A DNA stretch of 58,536 nucleotides from Oscillospiraceae bacterium (GCA_021769725.1 JAETSI010000016.1:1-58536); one strand, 5' to 3'. Shown: positions 25,980 to 34,921, counted from the stretch's first letter. The notes: generated from the sequence alone by a model not told the origin. Numbers and translations: made by a program.

Positions 25980-27896
25980 TTATATTGCGGCAGCGATCGT
26001 GCCTTGTCTGTCCTGCGTCCAAGGTGTAAACCCTTCTTCTTTCAGAAAATCGTTTATCTGAAAAACGTTCGCATCCGGCATAAGCTCCAATATCGTAATA
26101 TATACAAGATGTGCTGGATTGGTGTGATCAAATCGAACTCCAGCCTTGTCCATAAGGTCGGTGCGAAAATAGTCCTCAAGATTCAGAGCAACGCAAAAAG
26201 CAAGAATAGTTTCAAGTTTCGGTCGCCCTTTGCCGGTTCTTAATTTGGTAATTGTGGTAGAGCCAAGTCCGGAACGTTCCATAAGATCCTCGGAGGTGAC
26301 ATTGCAGCGTTTCATATGGTACACAACGGCTTCTCCGAGCGGTGAGGTAGTTTTTACAGCGTCAAGACTTTTCTTTGTATCAGAAATTTCAAGAAGCCGT
26401 GCTTTTAACACTCTTTTCTGCTCACTGCCAAGAATATAATTTTCGATGATTGCAAGTTCTTCCTTGTTCAGCTCACCAAAGGTATAGCTGTAGTCCAGCC
26501 CGCCATAAACTTTCTTGAAATCAATACAGCACTCGTCCATGTGATGCTTAGCATATTCAGTCAGCCCGAAATGTATGCCAGACCTTGTAACGATGTATTT
26601 TTCATCGTTCCGACACATATGACCGTCTATATACACATATTTTTTGGATCTGACCAGAGCCTGAAAATCCTCCGATTCTCCGAAAATCCCGGCAATGCTG
26701 CGAATGGGGAGAGCGTATGTGGAGTCCATAGGGAAACGCCAGTCTACGTCATAATCTTCCACATATCCGGTCGTGCAGTAGACATACACGCCGCGAACTT
26801 CTTTCCAGCCAAGCTCTATGATGCGTTTTTTTGCCGCATATCTTGAAACGCCGAATTTGTATTTTACGAGGTCAATCAGTCCTCTGTAGTCCTCAAAATC
26901 CGGCTCTCTGTCGATCTTGTCAAGATAGTCAATAATTACATCCGCGGTCTCTTCTTTTGGCATCTGGATATGCCGGGCAATAGAATTTGCCTGCGTTTCC
27001 ATCCATTTCATGCACTTCTGCTGTGCGTTGGAGTAAAAATAATCATTGAATTCAGGCGATTCTTTGCCTACGATATCATGGTAGTAGCTTTGCAAGTTGT
27101 AGAACAAATTGTGCAGATGAGCATGTACACATTCATGGATCACAGCATTATGCTCATCAGTTGTATCTTGAAGCGACTTATCTACAAAAATTGTCGGCTT
27201 TTTAACACTTAACAGCTTCTTGTGACCGTCCTTATCATATACCGTTACATCTTTCTTTTCAAAGATGATTTTTGACTTCACTTTTCCGTTCAAGGATAAT
27301 CTTGCATATCTCACATCATATCCCATAGCTTCCGCAAGGGCGATCCCGTTGATACGGCATGGGAAGTTTGCTTCATACGGATAATATTCCTTAACGATCT
27401 GTTCCGCCACCTTATCAAAATCTCTTTTGGAAAGTATCGGCACGAGGAACTCGTCCAGCGGATTTTTGCAACGGATATATTTCCCAGTGTACAGGTCAAC
27501 ATCACTGAAAAAATCAGAACTGCCATTCGCTCTGTAATAGCCTTGCACGCAGTATTTCTGATTCTGCCGATAACCGTTCACCACAAAAGCAACATCGCAA
27601 ATAACGTACATAAGAAATGTAAAGTGGTCAATGCGGTCGTATTTGCCTTCCACCACAGCCACGTTTTCAATTATGGCGGTCGGCGGTATATCATAATACA
27701 GCGGAAGCCGCCCGAGCCTATGAAGTTCACGGATATACCGTCCATAATCGGTTGTATAGTTCCAGCGAAGGAACTCCGTAAAAGAGATTATTTCGGGCAA
27801 TTCTTTCCATTCGGGATTTCGGAACTGCTTGTACTGTCCCGGACGAAGCGGATCAGCAATTGTAATAATGGGGCCACGGTTAAGATAATGTGTCAT
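25980..27896 (-). CDS. ImmA/IrrE-type metallopeptidase with C-terminal HTH
   Basis: A 638-residue protein. Near residues 253-257 is HECVH (HExxH, in NAVIHECVHAHLH), the zinc protease motif of the ImmA/IrrE family. The N-terminal 240 residues are a strand-rich region without a recognised fold. The C-terminal part has a Cro/CI-type HTH (SEDLMERSGLGSTTITKLRTGKGRP near residue 565). ImmA-type proteases cleave phage or ICE repressors on induction. It is transcribed away from the S24 repressor gene and shares their operator region. The large size is unusual for the family. Confidence 0.8.
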   Translation of the reverse strand: MTHYLNRGPIITIADPLRPGQYKQFRNPEWKELPEIISFTEFLRWNYTTDYGRYIRELHRLGRLPLYYDIPPTAIIENVAVVEGKYDRIDHFTFLMYVICDVAFVVNGYRQNQKYCVQGYYRANGSSDFFSDVDLYTGKYIRCKNPLDEFLVPILSKRDFDKVAEQIVKEYYPYEANFPCRINGIALAEAMGYDVRYARLSLNGKVKSKIIFEKKDVTVYDKDGHKKLLSVKKPTIFVDKSLQDTTDEHNAVIHECVHAHLHNLFYNLQSYYHDIVGKESPEFNDYFYSNAQQKCMKWMETQANSIARHIQMPKEETADVIIDYLDKIDREPDFEDYRGLIDLVKYKFGVSRYAAKKRIIELGWKEVRGVYVYCTTGYVEDYDVDWRFPMDSTYALPIRSIAGIFGESEDFQALVRSKKYVYIDGHMCRNDEKYIVTRSGIHFGLTEYAKHHMDECCIDFKKVYGGLDYSYTFGELNKEELAIIENYILGSEQKRVLKARLLEISDTKKSLDAVKTTSPLGEAVVYHMKRCNVTSEDLMERSGLGSTTITKLRTGKGRPKLETILAFCVALNLEDYFRTDLMDKAGVRFDHTNPAHLVYITILELMPDANVFQINDFLKEEGFTPWTQDRQGTIAAAI

Positions 27897-28085
27897 GTTA
27901 CGCCCTCCTGTGTCGTATCGGATTAGTCATTCGCATTCTTTTCGTATGGTCGATTGCGGCACAGGCGATACTATTGTGACATTGCAGCTTTTGAAAAACA
28001 GTTTGTCCAACAGTATTGTAAATGCCTTAAGGCGTACTTTGTATAAGTGTCTCTTTTTCCCTTAGGCGGGATACTGATGTTAATA

Positions 28086-28154
28086 TTATACATCACATTC
28101 AGGAAAATGTCAACAGAATATTTCATTGACATTTTCCTGACTATGTGATATAAT
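28086..28154. promoter_or_regulatory. Divergent promoters with palindromic operator (lysogeny switch)
   Basis: CAGGAAAATGTCAA (28101-28114) and TTGACATTTTCCTG (28127-28140) are perfect inverted repeats. The right arm supplies a plus-strand -35 (TTGACA 28127-28132) with TATAAT at 28149-28154 (16-base spacer). The left arm supplies a minus-strand TTGACA (28114-28109) with TATAAT at 28091-28086 (17-base spacer). A repressor dimer bound here would cover both -35 boxes and control the repressor gene and the ImmA operon together. Confidence 0.85.
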
Positions 28155-28282
28155 AGTAAGGAAAGATGGCGTGAACGGTGAGCTTTTGATAAAAACGGGC
28201 ATAAAATATTTTGTAGGCTTGCACAGTTCTGTGTAAGAATATTTGTTCAACTTGTATACTGTAATTGCGAAAGGAATCTGTT

Positions 28283-29149
28283 ATGGGAAAAAGAAACATA
28301 GCCAACACATCGGATAGCGATATTATTTCTGCTTTTGATATGACATCGCAGAAAGCAATCGTCAAAAAGGAAATACATATTGTGGGGCAGCGTGTGAAGT
28401 ATTATCGTGAGAAACGAGGCATGGAGCAGATGGCTCTTGCGAAGATGCTCGGTGTGAAGTCGAATGCCATCAGCAATTGGGAGCACGGCAGAACACGCCC
28501 TGACCTGAATCAGATACCGAAAATCTGTGCTGCACTGGAAATCGGATTCTATGAACTGTTCGGCGTGGATGATCCAATGCGTACTTTTACAGAGAAAGAA
28601 CGTGCGATGGTTGAGGATTACCGCTATCTGAATGATCAGAATAAGTCGGTTCTGGATGCTGTTCTTTCCACGCTGACAGAAAGACAGCGTTCTGAAAGCT
28701 GTCCGCCGATCACCAGACTCATCAAGTTCCAGAAGCAGCTTGCCGCAGGATTCGATATTTCTTCAGATTTTGACGACGAAGGTGAGGACATTTATCTCTA
28801 TTCCTCGAAAGAAGTTGACAGTGCCGACTGCGTGTTTACAGTCAGCGGTGACAGTATGGAACCGGAATATCATAACGGAGACCTTGTCCTTGTACAGCGT
28901 TATCCCGGCTGCGGAAAGCTGGGGATTGGAGATGTTGGTGCGTTTATGATTGGCAACGAAACCTATATCAAGGAATATCAGAAGGATGGGCTGCATTCCT
29001 ATAACAAGGCTTACAAAACTATGAAGTTCAATTCAGATGATCGTGTTATCCTGATTGGCAAGGTAATGGGAATCGTTGACGAGGAAGATCTCGCAACAGA
29101 CGAGCATATTGAACTGTATCATGTTCTGCATCCGCACGAGGAGGAGTAA
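28283..29149 (+). CDS. CI/LexA-like repressor with S24 peptidase domain
   Basis: A 288-residue repressor. Residues 34-90 form a Cro/CI HTH (KMLGVKSNAISNWEHGRTRPDLNQI). A linker leads to the S24 auto-peptidase with the Ser nucleophile in VSGDSMEPEYHNGDLV and the Lys in ETYIKEYQK. DNA damage should trigger self-cleavage and induction. An extra N-terminal 30 residues precede the HTH. ATG 28283 has AAAGGA six bases away; a TTG 18 bases upstream is unlikely. It is driven by the promoter at 28127-28154. Confidence 0.9.
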   Translation: MGKRNIANTSDSDIISAFDMTSQKAIVKKEIHIVGQRVKYYREKRGMEQMALAKMLGVKSNAISNWEHGRTRPDLNQIPKICAALEIGFYELFGVDDPMRTFTEKERAMVEDYRYLNDQNKSVLDAVLSTLTERQRSESCPPITRLIKFQKQLAAGFDISSDFDDEGEDIYLYSSKEVDSADCVFTVSGDSMEPEYHNGDLVLVQRYPGCGKLGIGDVGAFMIGNETYIKEYQKDGLHSYNKAYKTMKFNSDDRVILIGKVMGIVDEEDLATDEHIELYHVLHPHEEE

Positions 29150-29204
29150 AGCAAATGGCAACGGCTATTTGCAGGAAACATTATAAGGAGAGGAAGATAA
29201 CACC

Positions 29205-29447
29205 ATGAGTCTGTTCAAAAAACGTAAGGCAGTAGTTCAGTCGATACCGGAGCCGTTCACAGTGCAGGATATCCGTGTAGAGTCAAGCATCTGCACAGGT
29301 GAGAAAACTATCGGCTTCTATGATCGTTCAGCACATAGGCTTCGGTATGCGGAACTTGTACGCTCGGAGCAGGATGTTCTGGACTTCTTTGCACAATATG
29401 GTGAAACGCCGGATACAGAAACCTTGAGAAAACTTATCACAGATTGA
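29205..29447 (+). CDS. Small hypothetical protein
   Basis: An 80-residue protein with a basic start (MSLFKKRKAVV) and a strand-rich body (TIGFYDRSAHRLRYAELV). No family is recognised. AAGGAGAGG lies upstream and it follows the repressor gene by 55 bases on the same strand, so it is probably co-expressed in the lysogen. Confidence 0.55.
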   Translation: MSLFKKRKAVVQSIPEPFTVQDIRVESSICTGEKTIGFYDRSAHRLRYAELVRSEQDVLDFFAQYGETPDTETLRKLITD

Positions 29448-29595
29448 TATGAAAGATTGGTGTTTTTCGTGTGTATGCGGTTTTATGTAGAGTCTGCATA
29501 TTTCGTCCCTATCATCACAATGGTATAGGAGTTCAAACTCGTTGATAGCGTGGTTTATTCCACAACAGACAATGACGTAAAAAGGAGGTCAATCC

Positions 29596-29949
29596 ATGCA
29601 ATATTTTACAAAAACAGACAATGGTGAAACTATTCCGGTTCATATGGAATCGGTTTCGCCAAGCGGCAATTATTTTGTCGGCTGGCATACAAAATCCAGA
29701 AGCATTATACATCTATATCGCAAGCTAAGTAAGACGGACGATGCGGTTTATGGAGAATCCATGAATTACACCAGCCGCTGCGATGATGTGGGAACCAGTT
29801 TTAGCGGCGTTGTATGGAAAGAGGACTACGGGTTTGTAAAGATTTGTTTTAACAGCTGGGGGTCGTTTGAAAGCGAGTCGGTAAGGTTTTATTTTGACCG
29901 CGACTTGTATGAGAGAAAGAGAAAAGAACTGCACGGAGAAGAAAATTGA
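29596..29949 (+). CDS. Hypothetical protein, beta-rich
   Basis: A 117-residue protein with many aromatic strand segments (NYFVGWHTKSRSIIHLY, GFVKICFNSW). No motif is recognised. AAAGGAGG precedes the ATG closely. Its stop is immediately before the start of the YaiI-like gene, so the two form an operon. It could be an accessory lysogen gene; nothing indicates its function. Confidence 0.6.
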   Translation: MQYFTKTDNGETIPVHMESVSPSGNYFVGWHTKSRSIIHLYRKLSKTDDAVYGESMNYTSRCDDVGTSFSGVVWKEDYGFVKICFNSWGSFESESVRFYFDRDLYERKRKELHGEEN

Positions 29950-29950
29950 C

Positions 29951-30409
29951 ATGAAGATCTACATTGATGCAGACGGCTGTCCGGTTGTCAAGAACACGCT
30001 GAAAATCGCGGAGAAATTCCATATTCCGTGCGTTATCATTTGTGATACTGCCCACCGTATTGAATATGAAAATGTTGAAACGATCGTTGTAGAAAAAGGT
30101 GCGGACAGTGTTGATTTCCGTCTTGTAAATTTGATTCAGAAAGGCGATATTGCCGTTACGCAGGATTATGGTCTTGCGGCGATGTGCCTAAGCAAGCAGG
30201 CGACTGTTCTCAATCAGTACGGCAGGGAATATACAAATGAAAATATTTCGGGATTGCTGGAATTCCGTGCGGTTTCCAAGAAAATCCGTCAGAGCGGCGG
30301 AAGATTGAAAGGAATGCCAAAACGGACAGTGGATCAGGATAAGGCGTTTGAAAAAGCACTTGAAAATATATTGAATAAATCCCCAAAAAGTGATATAATT
30401 AAAATGTAA
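29951..30409 (+). CDS. YaiI/YqxD family protein (UPF0178)
   Basis: A 152-residue protein of the DUF188/UPF0178 family. It has the start MKIYIDADGCPVVKNT, then AHRIEYENVETIVVEKGADSVD-type and GDIAVTQDYGLAAMCL segments. The conserved acidic residues resemble those of PIN-like nucleases, but the biochemical role of the family is unknown. ATG 29951 matches the family start and follows the preceding stop by one base. It is usually a chromosomal gene, so its presence here may reflect cargo capture. Confidence 0.85.
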   Translation: MKIYIDADGCPVVKNTLKIAEKFHIPCVIICDTAHRIEYENVETIVVEKGADSVDFRLVNLIQKGDIAVTQDYGLAAMCLSKQATVLNQYGREYTNENISGLLEFRAVSKKIRQSGGRLKGMPKRTVDQDKAFEKALENILNKSPKSDIIKM

Positions 30410-30435
30410 TATTTTTCAAATATGAGGGAAATAAA

Positions 30436-31437
30436 ATGAGCGAATATAAACCACCGTTTCATATGACGGATAGAACAGTTACACTTCTTGCCGAAATCAG
30501 CGAACAGGTCGGAAGAATCACAGTATTGCAGGAAGGAACGATCAGTCCGCATCTTCGGCGTGAAAATCGAATCAGAGCGATTCATTCATCGCTTGCTATT
30601 GAGCATAATTCATTGTCTTTGGATCAGGTTACGGCAATTCTGGACGGCAAGCGTGTGCTGGGAAATCCCAACGAGATAAAAGAAGTTCAGAATGCCTATC
30701 AGGCTTATGAAATGATGCTGCGTCTGAATCCAAATTCTGTGGAAGATCTTCTGACGGCTCATAAATTGATGATGCAGGGACTTGTTCCTGAGAATGGAAA
30801 ATTCCGTTCCGGCGGTGTTGGAGTTTTTGATGGTGACCGACTTGTTCATATGGCTCCGCCTGCACATCTTGTGCCGAAACTGATTCAAGATTTGTTCGAT
30901 TGGTATCGGGATTCTGAGATGCATCCATTAATAAAAAGTGCTGTTTTCCATTATGAATTTGAGTTTATTCATCCGTTTCAGGACGGAAACGGCCGTATGG
31001 GCAGAATGTGGCACAGCCTTTTGCTTGGACAATGGAAAGAATTGTTTTTCTGGCTTCCTGTTGAGGAATTGATTCAATCGAAACAGGCTGAGTATTATGA
31101 TGCACTCGGAAAGTCAGATAAAGCAGCGGACAGTGCTGTATTTGTGGAGCTAATGCTTGAGATTATTCGTGATACGCTGAAAGACACAACAGTTGTTGGT
31201 CGGTCAACCGACCAGGACAGCGACCAAGTAACCGACCAAGATGAACCGATCAACAGATTACTTGCTGTGTTAAGCGAAGAGGAGCTTTCTGCTGCTGAGC
31301 TTATGAAGCGTCTTGGATTGTCCCATCGTCCGACATTCAGAAAGAATTATTTAACTCCGGCATTGGAAAAAGGCTTGATTGAACGCACAATTCCGGATAA
31401 GCCAAGCAGTAAGAATCAGAAATATCGGAAGAAGTGA
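30436..31437 (+). CDS. Fic family protein (AMPylase-type)
   Basis: A 333-residue protein. The Fic motif is FIHPFQDGNGRMGR near residue 178, complete with the catalytic His. An N-terminal helix containing SSLAIEHNSL resembles the inhibitory S/T-xxx-E-G/N helix of class II Fic proteins, with His in place of the usual Gly/Asn. The C-terminal 80 residues include a QDSDQVTDQDEP linker and a winged-helix-like end (LSAAELMKRLGLSHRPTFRKNYL). It probably AMPylates a target protein. It is likely cargo. Confidence 0.88.
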   Translation: MSEYKPPFHMTDRTVTLLAEISEQVGRITVLQEGTISPHLRRENRIRAIHSSLAIEHNSLSLDQVTAILDGKRVLGNPNEIKEVQNAYQAYEMMLRLNPNSVEDLLTAHKLMMQGLVPENGKFRSGGVGVFDGDRLVHMAPPAHLVPKLIQDLFDWYRDSEMHPLIKSAVFHYEFEFIHPFQDGNGRMGRMWHSLLLGQWKELFFWLPVEELIQSKQAEYYDALGKSDKAADSAVFVELMLEIIRDTLKDTTVVGRSTDQDSDQVTDQDEPINRLLAVLSEEELSAAELMKRLGLSHRPTFRKNYLTPALEKGLIERTIPDKPSSKNQKYRKK

Positions 31438-31444
31438 CATTGAA

Positions 31445-32383
31445 ATGAGATTTTTAACACACGACAGCAAAATCAGCTGTATTGACGATAATGGCAAAGA
31501 AGTAGGGAAGATCATTTTTCCGAAAAGAGAAAATAATGTCTACGAAATAACATCAACAAAAGTAGACGAATCCATGCGGGGACAAGGAATTGCAGGAAAA
31601 TTGATGTGCCTTTGCTTGAATGAAATCAATGCGATGGGTGGAGAAGTAAAGGCAACTTGTTCTTACGCACAAAAATATATTGAGAAACACGGTTTGCGTC
31701 CGCTTGTGATATGCCATATGGTGACCTCGATAGACGGAAAAGTGACCGGAGATTTTCTGTATTCCAAAAAGGGACTTGAAGACAGCGAAACATATTATGA
31801 AATCAACCGTAAACTGAAAGGCGATGCCTTTGCCTGCGGTCGGGTAACGATGGAATCCAGCTTTACGGGCGGATTTAAGCCTGATCTATCAGAATTTTCC
31901 GGTGCGGATATTCACTATGAGGATTATATTGCTCAGAAGCATCATTATTACGCAGTATCCTTTGACAGACATGGCAGAGTCGGCTGGACGGACAGCAAAA
32001 TTCATGATGATGACCCCGGTTACGATGATTGTCATATCATCGAGGTATTGAGTGAAACAACACCAAAGGAAATGCTTGCCTATTATCGAAAAATCGGTGT
32101 GTCATATATCTTTGCAGGGAAAGATGACATTGATATTAATTTGGCATTGAATAAGCTATATAGTATTTTTGGAATCAAAAAGCTGCTGCTTGAGGGTGGA
32201 AGTATGATCAATGGCGCGTTTCTCCGTGCAGGAGCAATTGACAATATCAGTCAGGTCATTACTCCGGTCGTTGCAGATAAAGAGGATAAGCCGCTGTTTT
32301 TCGATTCGAGTATGACGGAGTTCAGAATGCTGGAATGTAAGGGCATGAAGGATGGCTCTGTCTGGATCTGGTATGCGAAGTGA
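31445..32383 (+). CDS. GNAT acetyltransferase fused to RibD-like reductase
   Basis: A 312-residue two-domain protein. Residues 1-85 resemble the short YjdJ-type GNAT domain (VDESMRGQGIAGKLM is the acetyl-CoA loop, then CSYAQKYIEKHGL). Residues 88-312 are a RibD C-terminal/dihydrofolate-reductase-like domain (VICHMVTSIDGKVTG, FACGRVTMES, KKLLLEGGSMINGAFL). The join is abrupt and in frame, so this is either a natural fusion or the product of a deletion between two genes. The substrates of both domains are unknown. Confidence 0.8.
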   Translation: MRFLTHDSKISCIDDNGKEVGKIIFPKRENNVYEITSTKVDESMRGQGIAGKLMCLCLNEINAMGGEVKATCSYAQKYIEKHGLRPLVICHMVTSIDGKVTGDFLYSKKGLEDSETYYEINRKLKGDAFACGRVTMESSFTGGFKPDLSEFSGADIHYEDYIAQKHHYYAVSFDRHGRVGWTDSKIHDDDPGYDDCHIIEVLSETTPKEMLAYYRKIGVSYIFAGKDDIDINLALNKLYSIFGIKKLLLEGGSMINGAFLRAGAIDNISQVITPVVADKEDKPLFFDSSMTEFRMLECKGMKDGSVWIWYAK

Positions 32384-32392
32384 GGAGAAATC

Positions 32393-33163
32393 ATGGGAAA
32401 TGAGAACGGAACATGGATCATGAAAGGTCTTGCGTGGGACGATCCTTACAGAATACGAACGTGGCAGGAACTTGTCAACTGGGTGAATGAGGTTGGATTC
32501 CTGCCGCTGTTTGCAAACGAAATAGAGGGATTTTCTGTGGAGGAACATACCTCTCCGGACTATTGGTGGACGGGAGATACCGCGCAGGACCCATGGGAGT
32601 GGCGTGAGATCATTGCTCGCAGCAAAGAGGTTGCCTACGGTAAATTTTTTGGCGGTAAGGCAGGTTTTATCAGCAGGGAGTGGCTGCCGTATTTCGTAAA
32701 CTTCCGCCGAAACGGCTATGATTTTGATGCACGATATGCGGACGGATTTGCAAATCTCCGGGAAAAGATCATCATGGATTTTTATCTTGGCGAGGACAGC
32801 AGAGGAGAGATGCTCTGGAAACAGGACGAAATTCTTTCGACTGATTTAAAGAAAATGGCAGGTTTCGGAAAGGGCGGATTGAAAAACTATCCCGGAATTA
32901 TCACCGGGCTGCAAATGCAACTTTATCTTGTAATTACAGATTTCCGGCGGAGAAAAAATAAAAAGGGCGATGAATATGGCATGAGCGTTTCTGTTATGTT
33001 TCCGCCGGAGACGGTGTGGGGATATGATTTGGTGACTTCTGCATACGATGAAGAGCCGATGCAATCGTGGCAGAAGATATATGACCATGTTAAGAATTTG
33101 TATCCGAATGCAAATGATGGTGCAATAACTGGTTTGATTGGAAAAAGATCGAAATCAGACTGA
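32393..33163 (+). CDS. AlkZ-related / cytoplasmic conserved protein
   Basis: A 256-residue protein with many Trp residues (TWQELVNWVNEVGFLPLFANEIEGF, YWWTGDTAQDPWEWRE). This pattern matches a conserved clostridial family annotated as AlkZ-related, of unknown biochemical role. It starts nine bases after the previous stop and ends before a good terminator at 33185. It is probably a cargo gene co-transcribed with the GNAT-RibD gene. Confidence 0.6.
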   Translation: MGNENGTWIMKGLAWDDPYRIRTWQELVNWVNEVGFLPLFANEIEGFSVEEHTSPDYWWTGDTAQDPWEWREIIARSKEVAYGKFFGGKAGFISREWLPYFVNFRRNGYDFDARYADGFANLREKIIMDFYLGEDSRGEMLWKQDEILSTDLKKMAGFGKGGLKNYPGIITGLQMQLYLVITDFRRRKNKKGDEYGMSVSVMFPPETVWGYDLVTSAYDEEPMQSWQKIYDHVKNLYPNANDGAITGLIGKRSKSD

Positions 33164-33184
33164 CGGTCAGAATACGTTTTTTAG

Positions 33185-33217
33185 CGGTGCAGTGTTATGC
33201 TGTGCCGTTTTTCTTTT
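33185..33217 (+). terminator. Rho-independent terminator
   Basis: CGGTGCAG and CTGTGCCG (with two wobble pairs) followed by TTTTTCTTTT. It ends the plus-strand cargo operon. Confidence 0.75.
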
Positions 33218-33376
33218 CCTTGGAGTTGAAAGTGATTTTCCTGACGGTCATTTTCCGTTTTTTCAGCAGCTAATATCCACAAATGTCACCTGAAATTCTT
33301 GTTGACTATAGTAATTGACTTGCACTCACAAAATGCGTAATATGGGTAGTAATACCCTAAAAAAGGGCATAAAAAA

Positions 33377-33403
33377 TTTCGTAAAATTCAGGATTTTACG
33401 AAA
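33377..33403 (+). repeat. Inverted core-like site upstream of recombinase 1
   Basis: TTTCGTAAAAT and ATTTTACGAAA are perfect 11-bp arms around TCAGG. The whole 27-bp site recurs in reverse orientation at 34539-34565 with three mismatches. It therefore has the look of a tyrosine recombinase core site (about 10-bp arms, 7-bp spacer) sitting 65 bases before the recombinase start. Confidence 0.65.
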
Positions 33404-33467
33404 AATAAATCTGCTGATATTATAGCACATTTTGTTCAATATGTCAAATGAAATTTAGGAGGCTGGC

Positions 33468-34532
33468 ATGAATATTTATGAAAGACGTGACGGACGATTT
33501 GAAGGACGCATTTCACGTGGAAAACGTAGCAACGGAACAAGGCGTTTTCAGTATTTCTTCGGCAAAACTGAGGAAGATGTCCGTGAGAAAATGGCTAAGG
33601 AGCGACAGAAAAAGAGCAATTCTCCCTTAACTGTTAAGCAGCTTTTCAGTGAATGGCATAGGAGTATTAAACACAAGGTCAAGGAGTCCACAGCAGCAAA
33701 TTACTATTTGAAAGCAAATAAGCATATTTTGCCTGCATTTGGCGATAAATCGGCAGAATCCATTGAAGATACGGAGATCTATGCCTTCATCGAATCAAAG
33801 CAGCAGGCTGGTTTGTCTAATCGTTATATCTCTGATATGCTGATTGTGATGAAATCCATGTTCAAGTATGCGGTTCGCACCTACCGTGTCTACAATCCGA
33901 TGGAATATATCAAAATGCCTCGTGCAAAGAATCCCGAAATTACGCTGCTTGATGAGAACGAACAGACGAAATTGCAGGAATATATCGGTCATAATCAGAA
34001 CAAAGCCACTCTTGGAGTGGCTCTTTCTATGACTACAGGTATCCGAATTGGCGAGCTTTGTGCCTTGCAGTGGAAGGATATTGACCTTGAAAAACGTATT
34101 TTGACCGTCAGCAAGACCATACAGCGAGTTCAAGTTCAAGGAGGCGATAAGAGAACAAAACTGGTTATTACCGAGCCGAAAAGCGAATCTTCACGCCGAA
34201 AAATCCCGATTCCAAAAGGAATGATTGCATTTCTGGAGAAATTTAAGGGCAAGGACAGCGAGTATATCGTTTCAGGCAAGGAAAAGCCAATCGAGCCACG
34301 AGCAATGCAGTATCGTTTCCACAAGATCTTAAAAAACGTAAATTTGCCGTCAGTTCATTTCCATGCACTTCGTCATATTTTTGCCTCGACTTGCATTAAA
34401 CTTGGTTTTGATGTGAAAGCGTTATCAGAGTTATTGGGGCATTCCACCGTAGAATTGACGCTGAATCGGTACGTTCACTCTTCATTTGAGCAGAAAATCA
34501 AGTATATGGAGCGTTTGACGGTCAGCTTTTAA
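33468..34532 (+). CDS. Tyrosine recombinase (phage-type integrase) 1
   Basis: A 354-residue integrase. An N-terminal AP2-like/arm-binding part (YERRDGRFEGRISRGKR) and a SAM-like core-binding domain (VKQLFSEWHRSIKHKVKEST) precede the catalytic domain. Catalytic residues appear in TTGIRIGELCALQW (Arg), HFHALRHIFAS (HxxR) and LGHSTVELTLNRYVHS (His and Tyr). It is complete and a close paralogue of the recombinase at 35208. It is flanked by its own pair of inverted sites. It probably integrates or excises the prophage or inverts or moves adjoining DNA. Confidence 0.93.
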   Translation: MNIYERRDGRFEGRISRGKRSNGTRRFQYFFGKTEEDVREKMAKERQKKSNSPLTVKQLFSEWHRSIKHKVKESTAANYYLKANKHILPAFGDKSAESIEDTEIYAFIESKQQAGLSNRYISDMLIVMKSMFKYAVRTYRVYNPMEYIKMPRAKNPEITLLDENEQTKLQEYIGHNQNKATLGVALSMTTGIRIGELCALQWKDIDLEKRILTVSKTIQRVQVQGGDKRTKLVITEPKSESSRRKIPIPKGMIAFLEKFKGKDSEYIVSGKEKPIEPRAMQYRFHKILKNVNLPSVHFHALRHIFASTCIKLGFDVKALSELLGHSTVELTLNRYVHSSFEQKIKYMERLTVSF

Positions 34533-34538
34533 GCGAAA

Positions 34539-34565
34539 GTTCGTTAAATCCTGAATTCTACGAAA
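34539..34565 (-). repeat. Inverted core-like site downstream of recombinase 1
   Basis: The reverse complement of the 33377-33403 site with three mismatches, seven bases past the recombinase stop. It keeps the CCTGA centre and ACGAAA end. Confidence 0.65.
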
Positions 34566-34639
34566 TATTTGCTGAGAATCACTGCAAGGAGAGATATATC
34601 CGTGATTTTGATTGGTACTATTCACCAGAGGAGATGTTC

Positions 34640-34921
34640 ATGAAACGAATTGCTGCTCTGATTTTTGCCGTAATTTCGATGATTCTATTTGTGGGCTGTG
34701 ATAGCTCCAAGGACAATAAGATAGTCGTTTATACTGAGCCTGCGACCGTAGCCGAAACAGTGGGCATCGACTATATCATCAACCTGAATACGGGAAAATT
34801 TCATTATTCTGATTGTCCGAGCGTAAATCAAATGGCAGAGCATAACAAAAAAGAGCATACCGGTGACCGTGATGATCTCATCTTGCAGGGATACGAGCCT
34901 TGCAAACGTTGCAATCCCTAA
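34640..34921 (+). CDS. Small lipoprotein with zinc-knuckle-like C-terminus
   Basis: A 93-residue protein. A signal peptide with lipobox (MKRIAALIFAVISMILFVGC) gives lipidation at Cys 20. The C-terminal 45 residues (FHYSDCPSVNQM...EHTGD...GYEPCKRCNP) match the small Ada-like/nuclease-tail motif in which three Cys and a His bind metal. It should be anchored on the outer face of the membrane. GAGGAG gives six bases spacing to ATG 34640. Function is unknown. It lies between two recombinases and could be cargo. Confidence 0.8.
   Translation: MKRIAALIFAVISMILFVGCDSSKDNKIVVYTEPATVAETVGIDYIINLNTGKFHYSDCPSVNQMAEHNKKEHTGDRDDLILQGYEPCKRCNP

Noticed and set aside
33231..33256. Extra repressor operator near TTTTCCTGACGGTCATTTTCC
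   Set aside because: It shares only the TTTTCCTGA half with the main operator and lacks the inverted second arm; kept only as a remark.
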